Shown here piece after piece: positions 8,283-19,032 of a stretch of DNA of 64,000 nucleotides. Under the pieces are notes generated by a model that did no database searches, was not told where the DNA came from, and saw only the letters and a program-made list of their open reading frames with translations. The translations under genes were made by a program, and so were the position numbers. Source of the stretch: Pseudohongiella sp. (GTDB lineage Bacteria; Pseudomonadota; Gammaproteobacteria; Pseudomonadales; Pseudohongiellaceae); the NCBI RefSeq assembly GCF_011050365.1, contig NZ_DRFV01000003.1, positions 124,001-188,000 of the forward strand, given 5' to 3'. The number at the start of each line of letters is the position of its first letter. Position 1 is the first letter of the stretch.

Positions 8283-11200
8283 CCGGGACAACGGCAACAC
8301 CGGAACAGCGCCCCCGACAGCTGCTGAAGTGGTTGCTGCGTGTCCTGGCTGCAGTATTCCTGTTAGTGCTGATAACACTCAGCGCAATCAGTGCCGCGCT
8401 CGGGACGCATCGGGGCAGCCAATGGGTGCTGGCCCAGGCCAACGCGTTCATCAACGCAAACAGTGTTAATTTCCGCTATGAGAGCGCCGAGGGCACATTC
8501 CTGCGCGGCATCGACCTGTATGGTGTCAGTTACCGCAGCGGCAACAATATGGTCAGGGTTGAGCAGATTCACAGCCGCTGGAACCCGATGACCTTACTGG
8601 AAGGGGAATTCCACCTGCAATCCCTGCGCATCGCCGGCGTGCAGATTGACTGGCACAGTGACCCGAATGCGCCGACCGCCCCGCCCATGGTTCTGGATGA
8701 TATTCTGCAGCCCATATTGCCATTGCCGATTTCGGTGCGACTGTCCAATGCCCGCCTGGATGGTGCAACCATCAATTACGATGACCTCAATTACACCATC
8801 AGTTCACTGGGCCTGAACATGTCGCTTCAGGGCCGGGCGCTGGACATTCAGGACCTGACCTTCGATGCGGCACCCGTGACGCTGGATGCCGAACTCGAGC
8901 TCGAACTGCAATCACCATACGCCCTGAGCGGCAACGCCAACTGGCAACTGGATGACAGTCTGCTTGAAGGCACCGAGGCACCATCGGGAGAGCTCACAGT
9001 AGATGGCGACCTGGACCGCCTGCAAATCGATCACGAGCTGTCGGGATTGACCGAGGTGACGTCCAGCGGCGAAGTGCAATTAGGCCTGGCACGACTGCTG
9101 AATGCGCGAAGCGATGCGCTGGACCTACGTGTCGATCTGCAGCACACGCTGGGCACACAAACCCTGCCCGGACCCGGTATGGAGATGTTTACCGTGCAGG
9201 CATTGACCCTGCGCACCCAGGGCACGCCGGAGGATCTGGCACTGTTCGCAGCAGCGCGCCTGGACATTGATCTGGCCGATGACTTTGTGCTGGAGACCGA
9301 TCTCAATTTGCGCGCTGCGCTGCGCGGTAGCCAGTTCCGGTTGGACGAGTTGGCCATGCGCACCGCCACCGGCCTGTTGGCAATACAAGGTAGAGTGAAC
9401 TGGGCCGACGGTATTGCGGTTGATTTGAGCTATGAACTCGATGAGCCGTCACCGGGCGATTATATTCCCGGCCTGCCCGAAAGCATGGCAATTCAGGATT
9501 TGCGTTCCAGTGGTCAGGTAGCCTTCAACCAGGACCCACCCTCCCCGTCAGGAGAAGCCGGGCAGATGGCCCTCGCATTCAGTACCAACGACCTGCAGGC
9601 GACCGTCAATGAATACACATTTACCGGTGATGGTGGTTTCGACTTCGACGGCATCAACTGGACAGTGGACTCATTCGTGCTGCAAACCGGTGAGAACCGT
9701 ATGGCATTGACCGCCTCACTGAACGACGGCAACATACTCAACGCTGAGGCCAGTATTGATGCCCCGACGTTGAGCGCTATCTATCCGGAACTGGGTGGCC
9801 GGCTGCACGCAGATGCAACTGTAACCGGCACACTTGAACAGCCGGTGATTGATCTGGATCTGACCGCCAATGACGTCGTGCTGGGCGCACTGAGTATCCC
9901 CGAACTTGTCGTCACCGGACAAAACCGCGGCGGCATGAACGAAATTGAGCTGACGACCTCCAACATTCAGGTTCCAGTGGGTGATACCACCGAAACCATC
10001 ACTGATGCGCTGTTGCGCTTGCGCGGGCAGCCCGACGCACACAATCTTCTGTTACGCATCGACAGCTCCCTGGTCAACCTGCGTCTGAACGCAGACGGCA
10101 GTGTCACCAATGGCGGCTGGCAAGGGCGCCTGTTGAGCAGCGAAATCGACTCCGACTACGGCCGCTGGCAGCAAACACAGACGGCAGACTTGTCGCTGAC
10201 TGCGGCTCAAATGAATCTGGATACGCTGTGCTGGGACATGGCTGCAACCAGCCTGTGTGTCGATGCAACGTTGACCGACAGTGAGCAACTTGCAGCACAG
10301 ATTATGTTGCAGGACTACCCGCTGACAGCTCTCAACGACGTCCCGTCAGAGCGGAATATTGCGCAGACGACGGGTATGGACTTCCATGCCGCCACTGCTG
10401 CCAGCGCTGACATCCGCCTGCCATTCACCCTGCCTGCGGATATGGCCCTGGAGGGAACAGTCTCACTCGACGCGACAGTGACGGGTGCCATATCTGACAT
10501 CAACGGACTGAACATTGATATCAACACCAGCAGCGAAAATGGCAACTTTTATTTACAGTCAGAGCCGTCTGTTGATGAATTGGCAGGCAATGAACTAGCG
10601 GAACCGCTGATCACTCACTTTGTCTGGTCCAATATTGCACTGCAGGCCAGTCAGCAAAACCGTGAATGGCAGGTAAGCAGCCAGATTCAGTTTGTTCAGG
10701 AAGATCCGGACAGCACTGCGGCTGCCATGCGCGGCTCAGCCAACGCCAGCCTGCGCATGACCGAGGCCCGCGAGCTGGATGGCAATGTGCAATTGGACTT
10801 TGATGACCTGGGCTGGGTTGAAGCGCTTGCGCCACAGCTGACCAACGTAACCGGCGAGCTGGACGGACGACTGAATATCGACGGCTCACTGGCATCGCCC
10901 GTGGTTGGTGGCGACATCATGCTCAGCGAAGCCGGATTCCAGATGCCCGCCTTGGGACTGGATATGCGGGCTATAGAAATCACTCTGAGTAGCGATGACG
11001 CGGATGTGTTCACGTTATCCGGCTACGCCGAGTCAGGCGTCGGCTCTCTTGAGTTCAACAGCGATATAATGCAGCCATTCAGCGACGAGCGCAGTCTGAC
11101 GTTACAGATCGCCGGCACCAATTTTGTCGTGGCAGATCTGCCCGACCTGTCTGTCGCCATCAGCCCTGACCTGCGCGGCACTGCCAGCCTCGATGGCATC

Positions 11201-12067
11201 GATATCAACGGACAACTCATTATTCCTCGCGTTGCTGCCCGCATTACGACGTTGCCGGAAAGTGCCGTGGATGTGTCCAGTGATACTGTCATTGTGGCCG
11301 CCGACGAGGACAGTGACGTCCGCAACGCGGCGCGCGTCGATCGCGGCATTCTTGCTGACATACCGCTGACCGGGGATATCCAGCTCATTCTCGGCGATAG
11401 TGTCAATATTGCCGGCTTCGGGCTCAATGCACGCCTGACCGGCCAGCTTGATATCGACCAGCGGCCAGAGGCACCGCCGCTGACCTACGGCGAACTGGAG
11501 GTGGCAGAAGGCAGTTTCGAAATTTACGGCCGAACCCTGAACATCGAACAGGGGAAACTGTTGTTCATGGGAACCTATGACAATCCCGCCATCGACATCC
11601 GCGCCGTGCGCACGGTGGAAAACATGCGTGTTGGTGTGCAGATGAACGGCACCATGCGTGATATCCGCAGCAGCCTGTTCTCTACCCCGACACTGCCCGA
11701 CGGTGACATTCTGGCAGTGATGATCACCGGCCGCCCGATCGCTGAAATCGGCACGGAGCAGGACGGCAATGCGCTGGTAGGTGCAATTACGTCTTTGGGC
11801 ATCAAACAGGGTCAGGGACTTACCGATCAGATTCAAAACCAGCTGGGGCTGGACACGTTTGCTATTAACAGCCGCGGTGATGTCAATGACAGCAGCCTGA
11901 TGCTGGGCAAGTACATAACACCGCGTATATTCATTCGCTATGCCGTCGGTCTTTTCGAAACTGAAAACAGCCTTGAGATTGATTATACGATCAATGATCG
12001 GGTCAAGCTGGAAGCGACATCAGGACAAAGCCAGAGTATCGACCTGACTTATACGGTTGAGCAGTAA
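8279..12067 (+). CDS. tamB: TamB, inner-membrane-anchored lipid-transport/translocation protein
   Basis: 1262 residues of the TamB/DUF490 family, the periplasm-spanning partner of TamA, now placed among AsmA-like bridge proteins that move phospholipids. A short cytoplasmic N-terminus is followed by one membrane segment (about residues 18-40, WLLRVLAAVFLLVLITLSAI). A very long beta-rich body comes next. The C-terminal DUF490 domain has PDGDILAVMITGRPIAEIG and ends in an IDYTINDRVKLEATSG segment. The GTG start overlaps the tamA stop (GTGA), so the pair is coupled. Its end directly abuts the end of the convergent transglutaminase gene, with no room for a terminator. Confidence 0.94.
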   Translation: MTGTTATPEQRPRQLLKWLLRVLAAVFLLVLITLSAISAALGTHRGSQWVLAQANAFINANSVNFRYESAEGTFLRGIDLYGVSYRSGNNMVRVEQIHSRWNPMTLLEGEFHLQSLRIAGVQIDWHSDPNAPTAPPMVLDDILQPILPLPISVRLSNARLDGATINYDDLNYTISSLGLNMSLQGRALDIQDLTFDAAPVTLDAELELELQSPYALSGNANWQLDDSLLEGTEAPSGELTVDGDLDRLQIDHELSGLTEVTSSGEVQLGLARLLNARSDALDLRVDLQHTLGTQTLPGPGMEMFTVQALTLRTQGTPEDLALFAAARLDIDLADDFVLETDLNLRAALRGSQFRLDELAMRTATGLLAIQGRVNWADGIAVDLSYELDEPSPGDYIPGLPESMAIQDLRSSGQVAFNQDPPSPSGEAGQMALAFSTNDLQATVNEYTFTGDGGFDFDGINWTVDSFVLQTGENRMALTASLNDGNILNAEASIDAPTLSAIYPELGGRLHADATVTGTLEQPVIDLDLTANDVVLGALSIPELVVTGQNRGGMNEIELTTSNIQVPVGDTTETITDALLRLRGQPDAHNLLLRIDSSLVNLRLNADGSVTNGGWQGRLLSSEIDSDYGRWQQTQTADLSLTAAQMNLDTLCWDMAATSLCVDATLTDSEQLAAQIMLQDYPLTALNDVPSERNIAQTTGMDFHAATAASADIRLPFTLPADMALEGTVSLDATVTGAISDINGLNIDINTSSENGNFYLQSEPSVDELAGNELAEPLITHFVWSNIALQASQQNREWQVSSQIQFVQEDPDSTAAAMRGSANASLRMTEARELDGNVQLDFDDLGWVEALAPQLTNVTGELDGRLNIDGSLASPVVGGDIMLSEAGFQMPALGLDMRAIEITLSSDDADVFTLSGYAESGVGSLEFNSDIMQPFSDERSLTLQIAGTNFVVADLPDLSVAISPDLRGTASLDGIDINGQLIIPRVAARITTLPESAVDVSSDTVIVAADEDSDVRNAARVDRGILADIPLTGDIQLILGDSVNIAGFGLNARLTGQLDIDQRPEAPPLTYGELEVAEGSFEIYGRTLNIEQGKLLFMGTYDNPAIDIRAVRTVENMRVGVQMNGTMRDIRSSLFSTPTLPDGDILAVMITGRPIAEIGTEQDGNALVGAITSLGIKQGQGLTDQIQNQLGLDTFAINSRGDVNDSSLMLGKYITPRIFIRYAVGLFETENSLEIDYTINDRVKLEATSGQSQSIDLTYTVEQ

Positions 12068-12979
12068 TCAGAACAGCGAACGTTCATTGGCGACGTCAAC
12101 AATCGGGATAACATCCACGGCTACCGTAAGTTTGTGTTCGCCGCCACCGGTCATCACGCCCTTTAACGGCGTCACATCAGCGAAATCGCGTCCCCAGCCC
12201 AGGATTATATAGCGCTCGTCCGGCACACAGCCATTGGTCGGATCCACTTCCTGCCAGCCCCAGCCGGGAATAAAAACGGCGACCCAGGCATGCGTGGCAT
12301 CAGCGCCCAGCAGTTTTTCCTGACCGGGCGGTGGCGAAGTTTCCATATAACCACTGACATAGCGCGCGGCCAGGCCGATGGAGCGCAGGCAACCAATCAG
12401 CAAATGCGCAAAGTCCTGACACACGCCACGCTTTGTCTCCAGTACTTCCTGCAACGGAGTTGCCAGCGTGGTGGAATCTTCATCGTAGGTAAACTCATCA
12501 AATATGCGCTTGTTGAGCTCGAGCAAGGCATCGCGCAACAGCCGACCGGAGGCAAAATTGACCCGGGCGTACTCCATCAACGCCGACTGCCTTGCGATAA
12601 AAGGTGAATCCAGCACGAACAGCCGGGCAGCAATACTGTCCCTGTTGCCACTGCGAACAGCGCACGACATCTCTGCCGCTGCGTCCTCCCATGCCGTGCC
12701 GGAAAAAAAATCCTGCGCTGGCCGCGGAAAGGTCTCCACTTCACTGGAAACCACCACCTCCAGACTGTTATGCACCGCTTCAATGGCAAAGTAAGTGACC
12801 CGGTTGCCAAAAAAATCCTGTCGCTCAGAAAAACCAAGCCCGCCCGGATTGATGATCAACTGAGTATTACTGCTGGTCTGCCAGGGCAATTGCCGTGGCA
12901 AAATGCGTGCCTCGTTGTGGCTGAGCGTCGCCGGCCCACTGTACTCGTAACGGGTCAGATGTTTAAGCTGATATTTCAT
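12068..12979 (-). CDS. transglutaminase-like cysteine protease-fold protein
   Basis: 303 residues: a bacterial transglutaminase N-terminal beta region (MKYQLKHLTRYEYSGPATLS) followed by a transglutaminase-like papain-fold core. The catalytic triad is visible: Cys187 in KRGVCQDFAHL, His230 in ATHAWVAVF, Asp246 in EVDPTNG. Bacterial members are thought to be peptidases or amide-bond transferases; no substrate is established. No signal peptide is seen, so it is probably cytoplasmic. Its ATG overlaps the stop of the upstream ATP-grasp/alpha-E gene by one base (TGATG). It is the last gene of the left arm of the divergent locus. Confidence 0.9.
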   Translation of the reverse strand: MKYQLKHLTRYEYSGPATLSHNEARILPRQLPWQTSSNTQLIINPGGLGFSERQDFFGNRVTYFAIEAVHNSLEVVVSSEVETFPRPAQDFFSGTAWEDAAAEMSCAVRSGNRDSIAARLFVLDSPFIARQSALMEYARVNFASGRLLRDALLELNKRIFDEFTYDEDSTTLATPLQEVLETKRGVCQDFAHLLIGCLRSIGLAARYVSGYMETSPPPGQEKLLGADATHAWVAVFIPGWGWQEVDPTNGCVPDERYIILGWGRDFADVTPLKGVMTGGGEHKLTVAVDVIPIVDVANERSLF

Positions 12980-15645
12980 CAGTGACCCACCTCCATGGTG
13001 ACCAGTTGACGTGACGCCTCCACATGGCTGAAATGACTGTGCGAAACGGCATTGGACAATTCCGCCATGGGTTCTATCAACTCATCCAGCAAATCCATCA
13101 GAATCTCGCGGGCCTCTTCCGAATGCTCAAGATCAGCAAGACTTTCGATATCAACCAGGTGCAGCGTGCTGGAGGCCTGAATAATCAGCCGGTTCTCGAG
13201 GTTGCGATAGGACGTGTTTTCGTCCGTGGACGGTAAACGTGCCACTTGACGCCCCAGTCGCTTGAGCATATACCCCACGGAGCGCGGATTGGTTTCATCA
13301 AACAACAACAGGTCCAGGATGGCGGACGGGTGCAATTGCGAGCGGTAGCGTCGACGGTAGACGGTGAAATTATCAGTGGTGGCCAGAACCACCTCCCACA
13401 AGGGAATACCCGGCTGGTTGGCGGTCAGCAGTGCCAGTTTGAGCAACTGCAGGGTACCCAGTATACGCTCTATAAAGCGTCCGATATCGAGGAACCGCCA
13501 ACCATAGTGATGGGGCATGGTCTCATTGCACAAGCCGAAAAAAGCCGCCAGATCGATCACGATCGCTTCCAGCAAGCGCTGACCGGCTACCGCGCCTTTG
13601 GTGCGGGCGATGGCATTGCAGCGTTGACGTATACTACTGACCGAGCGCCAGGCATCATCGCCCAGGTGATCGCGCACCGCCCGACTATTGCGGATAAAAT
13701 GACTGAAGGTCGCCGGCAGCCCGTCGGGTGCCTGGTCAGATAGCAGATGCAGTAGCCGATCGCGCGCCAGCAGATATTCCGCAGAAAACCGCGGGTGTTC
13801 GCCCATGGCTGCGAGCTCCTCGGCAAGCTCATCCTCATCAGGCGCGACACCCAACGCTGTGAGCAGATCCGGCAACAAAGTGACCACCGCCTCTTGTGGA
13901 CTCTCCTGCAACAACCGGCCCAGGGCTTCGCGCAGCAGTCGGGCCCGGATATCCAGACGCTCTCCGTAACGCCCCATCCAGAACAGGCTCTCTGCCACCC
14001 GACAGGGCAGATCCTTGCCGTCCCGGGTGACCAGTATCGGTCCCTGCGCCTGCCGCAGCATACTGACATGCGGTTGTGGCGATTGTGCCAGTACCCAAAT
14101 GTCCTTCACCACCCGGCTCTTCATCATGGCAGTGCCCGGCTCACCGACCCAGGCCAGGCCTCCGGGCATGATCCGGAAGGCATGATCACGCACCGGTTTG
14201 TTGATGTATTCCGCTTCGATAGCGGAGAAAAAACGTAAAGTGGTGGTTTGCCTTTCCACGGATTTACTCACCGGATTGAATCCGGGCGTCACTGCGGCCC
14301 GCAGCGGTTTCTGGGCGGTAAACAGGTGCGGCCGCGATTGCAGATCAAAACGCAGTGTCTGCACCGCTTCCAGTCCCATCTGATCGACATGGTAAGTTTT
14401 ACCGGGACGGGTGATGTCTCGCAATACCCACTCGTCCATCGAGCTCCGGATCTGCTCCAGTGCCTGCGGATCGCCGCACCAGAGCGCGTCGCGGCCACGC
14501 AGCATCAGAGTTTCGCCCAACAGCCGCTGACACAGATCCGGCAAAAAAGCGGCCAGTGCCGGGTGCTCCAGCACCCCGGCGCCCAATGCGTTGACCACAT
14601 GCACATGCCCGCTGCGCGCTGCCTGCATCAGACCCGGCACGCCGAGCAGGGAGTCCGGCCGCAGCTCCAGTGGATCACACCAGGGATCATTGATATGGCG
14701 CATGATGACATCCACCTGATGCAACCCACCCAGCGTCCGCACCGCGACCTGACCATCCCGGACCACCAGATCGTCGCCTTCCACCAGCGGAAAGTTCATG
14801 TAGTTTGCCAGCCAGGCATGTTCAAAATAACCTGGGCTACCGGGACCGGGCGTCCACAGCACGATATTGGGCTCCTGGCGCTGATTGCTTGCCAGACTGG
14901 CCAGACAACGGTGCTGGGCCTGCAGAAATCCGGCCAGACGCTTCATTGGCGCATCCCGATAAACGCCAGGTAATGCGCGTGACAGGGTTATTCGATTCTC
15001 CAGCGCATAACCCACGCCCGCAGGTGACTGAGTCCAGTCAGCCAATACCTGCCACTGCCCCTGTTCATCACGAATGACATCAGTCCCGTGAAAAATCAAC
15101 AGTGGCCGATCCACCTGTGATGGCGAATCAGCTGCGGAAAACAGGAATGCGGGATGGGTAAACACGAGCTCTGGCGGTAGCAGACCTTCATCGATGACCA
15201 GCCGCTCGCCATAAAGATCATCCAGCAAAAGCGCCAGTAATCGGCTGCGCTGTCGCAGACCGGCTTCAAGGTAAGACCAGTCGTCATCACTGATCACATA
15301 GGGCAGACAATCCAGGCGCCAGGAGCGCAACTGTCCCGGATCATCTTCATAGGGGTTAAAGGTGACACCGTTTTCGTGCAGCAGACTCTGCGCTTCTTCG
15401 CTACGGGCGACCAGGGTATCGGCGCCCATGGCGACAAATTCGGCCAGCAAGGCCTGCCAATGCGGGCGTGGCTGCTGACCGGGACCGAGCAACTCATCGC
15501 GGCCGTTGTAACCGGGATAGTCGCCCAGCAGGTCATTCAAGGCAGGATCTTTAATGCCCGAAGGCTGCATATCGTTTACCGCAGTGTGGTGTACTGCCAA
15601 TTTGGCCGGGGGAACATTATAGACCAGTGCCGGCAACACCGGCAC
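12979..15645 (-). CDS. circularly permuted ATP-grasp fused to alpha-E (DUF403) domain
   Basis: 888 residues from the GTG at 15645. Residues 40-520 form a circularly permuted type 2 ATP-grasp region (VEGDDLVVRDG, GAGVLEHPALAAFLP). Residues 545-880 form an alpha-E domain with the RVAESLFWMGRYGERLDIRA signature (Glu562-Arg563). ATP-grasp proteins of this group are predicted carboxylate-amine/peptide ligases; alpha-E domains have no known activity. The GTG start would overlap the upstream DUF2126 gene by 29 bp; an ATG at 15570 (863 residues) is an alternative, and neither has a strong ribosome site. Where the stand-alone paralogue has LEDN and KPANESGGYG, this protein has LADW and no obvious lysine motif. 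Gene fusion relative to the right arm is the notable feature. Confidence 0.88.
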   Translation of the reverse strand: MPVLPALVYNVPPAKLAVHHTAVNDMQPSGIKDPALNDLLGDYPGYNGRDELLGPGQQPRPHWQALLAEFVAMGADTLVARSEEAQSLLHENGVTFNPYEDDPGQLRSWRLDCLPYVISDDDWSYLEAGLRQRSRLLALLLDDLYGERLVIDEGLLPPELVFTHPAFLFSAADSPSQVDRPLLIFHGTDVIRDEQGQWQVLADWTQSPAGVGYALENRITLSRALPGVYRDAPMKRLAGFLQAQHRCLASLASNQRQEPNIVLWTPGPGSPGYFEHAWLANYMNFPLVEGDDLVVRDGQVAVRTLGGLHQVDVIMRHINDPWCDPLELRPDSLLGVPGLMQAARSGHVHVVNALGAGVLEHPALAAFLPDLCQRLLGETLMLRGRDALWCGDPQALEQIRSSMDEWVLRDITRPGKTYHVDQMGLEAVQTLRFDLQSRPHLFTAQKPLRAAVTPGFNPVSKSVERQTTTLRFFSAIEAEYINKPVRDHAFRIMPGGLAWVGEPGTAMMKSRVVKDIWVLAQSPQPHVSMLRQAQGPILVTRDGKDLPCRVAESLFWMGRYGERLDIRARLLREALGRLLQESPQEAVVTLLPDLLTALGVAPDEDELAEELAAMGEHPRFSAEYLLARDRLLHLLSDQAPDGLPATFSHFIRNSRAVRDHLGDDAWRSVSSIRQRCNAIARTKGAVAGQRLLEAIVIDLAAFFGLCNETMPHHYGWRFLDIGRFIERILGTLQLLKLALLTANQPGIPLWEVVLATTDNFTVYRRRYRSQLHPSAILDLLLFDETNPRSVGYMLKRLGRQVARLPSTDENTSYRNLENRLIIQASSTLHLVDIESLADLEHSEEAREILMDLLDELIEPMAELSNAVSHSHFSHVEASRQLVTMEVGH

Positions 15646-18600
15646 GTCTTAAATCCAGCGTATGCGGATAATCCTGCCCTGGCGCCTGCGGCACATGGTC
15701 GATCTTGCCGTGGCTGTGGCCATGTGCCCAGAAGCGCGCCATGCGGCGTGCCTCGGCTTCGTTGGCATTGACCGGGAAAGTCTCATAGTTACGCCCGGCC
15801 GGATGCACCACATGGTAGGTACATCCACCCATGGAGCGTTGATGCCAGGTGTCTATCAGGTCAAACACCAGCGGCGCATGTACCTTGATGCGTGGGTGCA
15901 ATGCCGACGGCGGCTGCCAGGCCCGATAACGCACAGCGGCAACGGCTACCCCCGGCATCCCGGTGGACTGCAGCGGCACTTTATAACCGTTGCAGGTCAG
16001 CACATGTCGTGACGGGTTGAAGTCGGTAAGCTTCACTTCCAGACGTTCCACGGAAGAATCCACATAACGCGCGGTGCCGCCGCCACTGGCCTCTTCCCCC
16101 AGTACATGCCAGGGTTCGATCGCCTGACGCAGGCTCAGGTGCGTACCTTCATAGCGCACCTCACCAATCATCGGGAAGCGGAACTCCAGAAACGGGGCAA
16201 ACCATGACAGATCAAAGTCAAAGCCGTGCTCGCGCAGGTCAAACAGGACATCGGCAAGATCCTGCCAGATAAAATGCGGCATCATCCATTTGTCGTGCAA
16301 TGCCGTGCCCCAGCGCACCAGCGGTTTGCGGTAGGGCTCCTTATAGAAACGCGCGACCAGCGCCCGAATCAACAATTGCTGCATCAGGCTCATTTCCGGG
16401 TGCGGTGGCATTTCGAAACCGCGTAGCTCCAGCAAACCCAGCCTCCCGGTGGCTGAGTCCGGGGAATACATCTTGTCGACACAGAACTCGGCACGATGGG
16501 TATTACCGGTAATATCGGTCAGCAGATTGCGCACCAGGCGATCCACCAGCCAAGGCTCCTTGACATCACCCCTGGGCATTTGCGACAGGGCGATTTCCAG
16601 TTCATACAGGGCCTCGTGACGGGCCTCATCCACACGCGGCGCCTGGCTGGTCGGCCCGATAAACATGCCGGAAAACAGATACGACAAACTGGGGTGGTGT
16701 TGCCAGAAAGTCAACATGCTGCCCAGCAGATCCGGACGGCGCAGGAAAGGTGACTCTTCCGGCGTGCGCCCGCCCAGAGTGACGTGATTGCCGCCGCCAG
16801 TGCCGGTATGACGCCCGTCCAGCATGAATTTTTCCGTACCCAGCCGGGTCAGCCGCGCTTCCTCGTACAGGATACGCGTATTGTTAACCAGATCCGGCCA
16901 TGACGAGGCCGGCATGACGTTAACTTCAATAACTCCCGGGTCCGGCGTAATCATGAACTTTTCCAGACGCGGATCGGCCGGCGGCGAGTAGCCCTCAATA
17001 CATACCGGCAGATTCAGTGCTGCCGCCGTATGTTCAACGACCGCCAGCAAGCTCAGATAGTCCTCCAGAAGTGGCAGCGGCGGCAGGAATACAAACAGTT
17101 TCCCCTCGCGTGCTTCGATGCACAGCGCGGTGCCGATGACGCCTTCGTCGGCGGCATCCACCAACTGTTCCTGCCAGTTCTGTCCGGCTGCCAGGTGATG
17201 GTGCCCGGGCGTACCCGAGACTTCAGTCGGCACATGGTTATACATGCGCGCCACCTCCCCCGCCTGTGTATGCAGATCATCCAGATCGGGCAACTCTGCA
17301 AATGGCGAACGCGGCTGGATCTCTTCTCGCTTTTTGATTGGCAACGAAGACAGCGGCAGCCTCAAACCCATCGGCGAGTCACCCGGAATCAGGAACAGAT
17401 GGTCACGTTTCAGCGGCCAGTGCCCAGTCATCCAGCGATCCTTCTCGCGCGTCAGCGGCAGCGTCAGTCCCACGGGTTTATCCAGACCGCGCTCCAGTAC
17501 CCGCGCCAGCCGCGCGCGATTGATATCATCGCTCAGATCTTCAGCGTGCAGGTCGAGATCCGCTGGCTGCTGTTGCTCCAGCCACAGATAGTAGTAGGCA
17601 TCTTCGTAACACGGTATCAGGAAACGACCGGGCACCTTGAGCGCAGTTACCAGAGCGTTGGCAAAGCCCCTGGCCTCTTTTTCGCCATAACCATAGTCCC
17701 TGTCGATGTCAGCCAGCCACTGGTCGTCACGCCACATGGGTTTGCCATCCCGGCGCCAGTAGCAGGCCAGTGCCCAGCGTGGCAGAACCTCACCCGGATA
17801 CCATTTACCCTGTTGATACTGCAATAAGGAGTTGGGCGCGTAATGCGGGCGCAAGCGCTGCATCAACTGTTCTGACAATTTACGTTTGGTGGGCCCCTGC
17901 GCGGCAATGGTCCATTCTGGTGCATCCATATCATCAACTGACACAAATGTGGGCTCGCCGCCCATGGTCAACCGGACATCCAGCGCGTCCAGTTCACTGT
18001 CCACGACATTACCCAGTTCTTCAATATCCGACCACTGCGCATCGGTATAAGGTTTGGTGACGCGCGGATCTTCGTGCACCCGGGTCACGCTCATGTCAAA
18101 GCCAAAGGTCACTTCCGTGGGTTCGGTAGCACCGGTAATCGGGGCCGCACCCGCCGGGTCCGGCGTCGCCGCCAGCGGCAAATGGCCTTCGCCGGCAAAC
18201 AGACCCGAGGTCGGGTCCAGACCTATCCAGCCTGCACCCGGAATAAACACTTCACACCAGGCATGCAGATCGGTGAAATCCTTGTCGGTACCGGACGGAC
18301 CGTCCAGCGCCTTCACATCGGCGGTCAATTGCACCAGGTAGCCCGAGACGAAGCGTGCGGCCAGACCCAGTCGGCGCAGGATATGCACCAGCAACCAGGT
18401 CGAGTCGCGACAGGACCCACGAGCCAGCTTCAGTGTTTCCTGTGGCGATTGCACGCCGGGCTCCATACGAATCAGGTATTCGATATCCTGTGCCAGGCGT
18501 TGATTCAGGCCCACCAGGAAACCGGTAATATCTGTTTTTTCTCGCTTGACGCTGCTCAGCCACTTATCCAGCAGCGGCCACGACTGGTTACTTTCCAGAT

Positions 18601-18949
18601 AAGGTGCCAGCTCTTTACGCAGATCAGGTGGGTAATCGAAGGGAAAATGCTCGGCATACTCTTCCACAAAAAAGTCAAACGGGTTCACCACCGTCATCGG
18701 GGCAATGAGTTCAACTTCGATATGCAGGCGGGAGATTTTTTCCGGAAATACCAGGCGCGCGATGTGGTTGCCAAAGGGGTCCTGTTGCCAATTGATGAAA
18801 TATTCACCCCCGGTTATTTTGAGGCTGTACGCATCAATGGGCGTGCGGCAATGCGGTGCCGGCTTCAGCCGGACCTGATGTGGACCAACCTCAATAGGCC
18901 GGTCAAAATCATAACGGGTGGAATGTTTCAGTGCTACGCGGATGGTCAT
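15617..18949 (-). CDS. transglutaminase-like domain fused to DUF2126 putative amidoligase
   Basis: 1110 residues. The N-terminal 270 residues are a transglutaminase-like domain with Cys180 (ARGSCRDS), His229 (DLHAWCEVF) and Asp245 (GLDPTSG). The remaining 800 or so residues match DUF2126, which Pfam describes as a putative amidoligase. Its conserved blocks include LTMGGEPTFVS and, further on, GTGGGNHVTLGG, SPFLRRPDLL and HPSLSYLFSG. The protein thus joins a possible amide-cleaving or transfer domain to a possible amide-forming one. It is the first gene of the left arm; the ATG at 18949 has only a weak upstream GGAAG. No signal peptide is seen, so a cytoplasmic role is likely. Substrate unknown. 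Confidence 0.9.
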   Translation of the reverse strand: MTIRVALKHSTRYDFDRPIEVGPHQVRLKPAPHCRTPIDAYSLKITGGEYFINWQQDPFGNHIARLVFPEKISRLHIEVELIAPMTVVNPFDFFVEEYAEHFPFDYPPDLRKELAPYLESNQSWPLLDKWLSSVKREKTDITGFLVGLNQRLAQDIEYLIRMEPGVQSPQETLKLARGSCRDSTWLLVHILRRLGLAARFVSGYLVQLTADVKALDGPSGTDKDFTDLHAWCEVFIPGAGWIGLDPTSGLFAGEGHLPLAATPDPAGAAPITGATEPTEVTFGFDMSVTRVHEDPRVTKPYTDAQWSDIEELGNVVDSELDALDVRLTMGGEPTFVSVDDMDAPEWTIAAQGPTKRKLSEQLMQRLRPHYAPNSLLQYQQGKWYPGEVLPRWALACYWRRDGKPMWRDDQWLADIDRDYGYGEKEARGFANALVTALKVPGRFLIPCYEDAYYYLWLEQQQPADLDLHAEDLSDDINRARLARVLERGLDKPVGLTLPLTREKDRWMTGHWPLKRDHLFLIPGDSPMGLRLPLSSLPIKKREEIQPRSPFAELPDLDDLHTQAGEVARMYNHVPTEVSGTPGHHHLAAGQNWQEQLVDAADEGVIGTALCIEAREGKLFVFLPPLPLLEDYLSLLAVVEHTAAALNLPVCIEGYSPPADPRLEKFMITPDPGVIEVNVMPASSWPDLVNNTRILYEEARLTRLGTEKFMLDGRHTGTGGGNHVTLGGRTPEESPFLRRPDLLGSMLTFWQHHPSLSYLFSGMFIGPTSQAPRVDEARHEALYELEIALSQMPRGDVKEPWLVDRLVRNLLTDITGNTHRAEFCVDKMYSPDSATGRLGLLELRGFEMPPHPEMSLMQQLLIRALVARFYKEPYRKPLVRWGTALHDKWMMPHFIWQDLADVLFDLREHGFDFDLSWFAPFLEFRFPMIGEVRYEGTHLSLRQAIEPWHVLGEEASGGGTARYVDSSVERLEVKLTDFNPSRHVLTCNGYKVPLQSTGMPGVAVAAVRYRAWQPPSALHPRIKVHAPLVFDLIDTWHQRSMGGCTYHVVHPAGRNYETFPVNANEAEARRMARFWAHGHSHGKIDHVPQAPGQDYPHTLDLRRAGVAGTGL

Positions 18950-18970
18950 CGGGTTAGGCTTCCAGAGAGT

Positions 18971-19000
18971 ATGTTAAGAGGATAGCAACGCCTGTGCCAA
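18971..19000 (-). promoter_or_regulatory. candidate promoter for the left (DUF2126) arm
   Basis: Read on the minus strand, TTGGCA (19000-18995) and TAACAT (18976-18971) are separated by 18 bp and lie just upstream of the DUF2126 start. The -35 matches five of six consensus bases and the -10 matches four, so this is a moderate candidate only. If correct, the 5' leader would be very short. Confidence 0.35.
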
Positions 19001-19032
19001 AAGCAAGTTATCATAATTTTATTAGCAAACAG

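Noticed and set aside
18074-18985. 303-codon plus-strand frame over the DUF2126 gene
   Set aside because: Complete overlap with the conserved coding strand and no ribosome site or recognisable domain.
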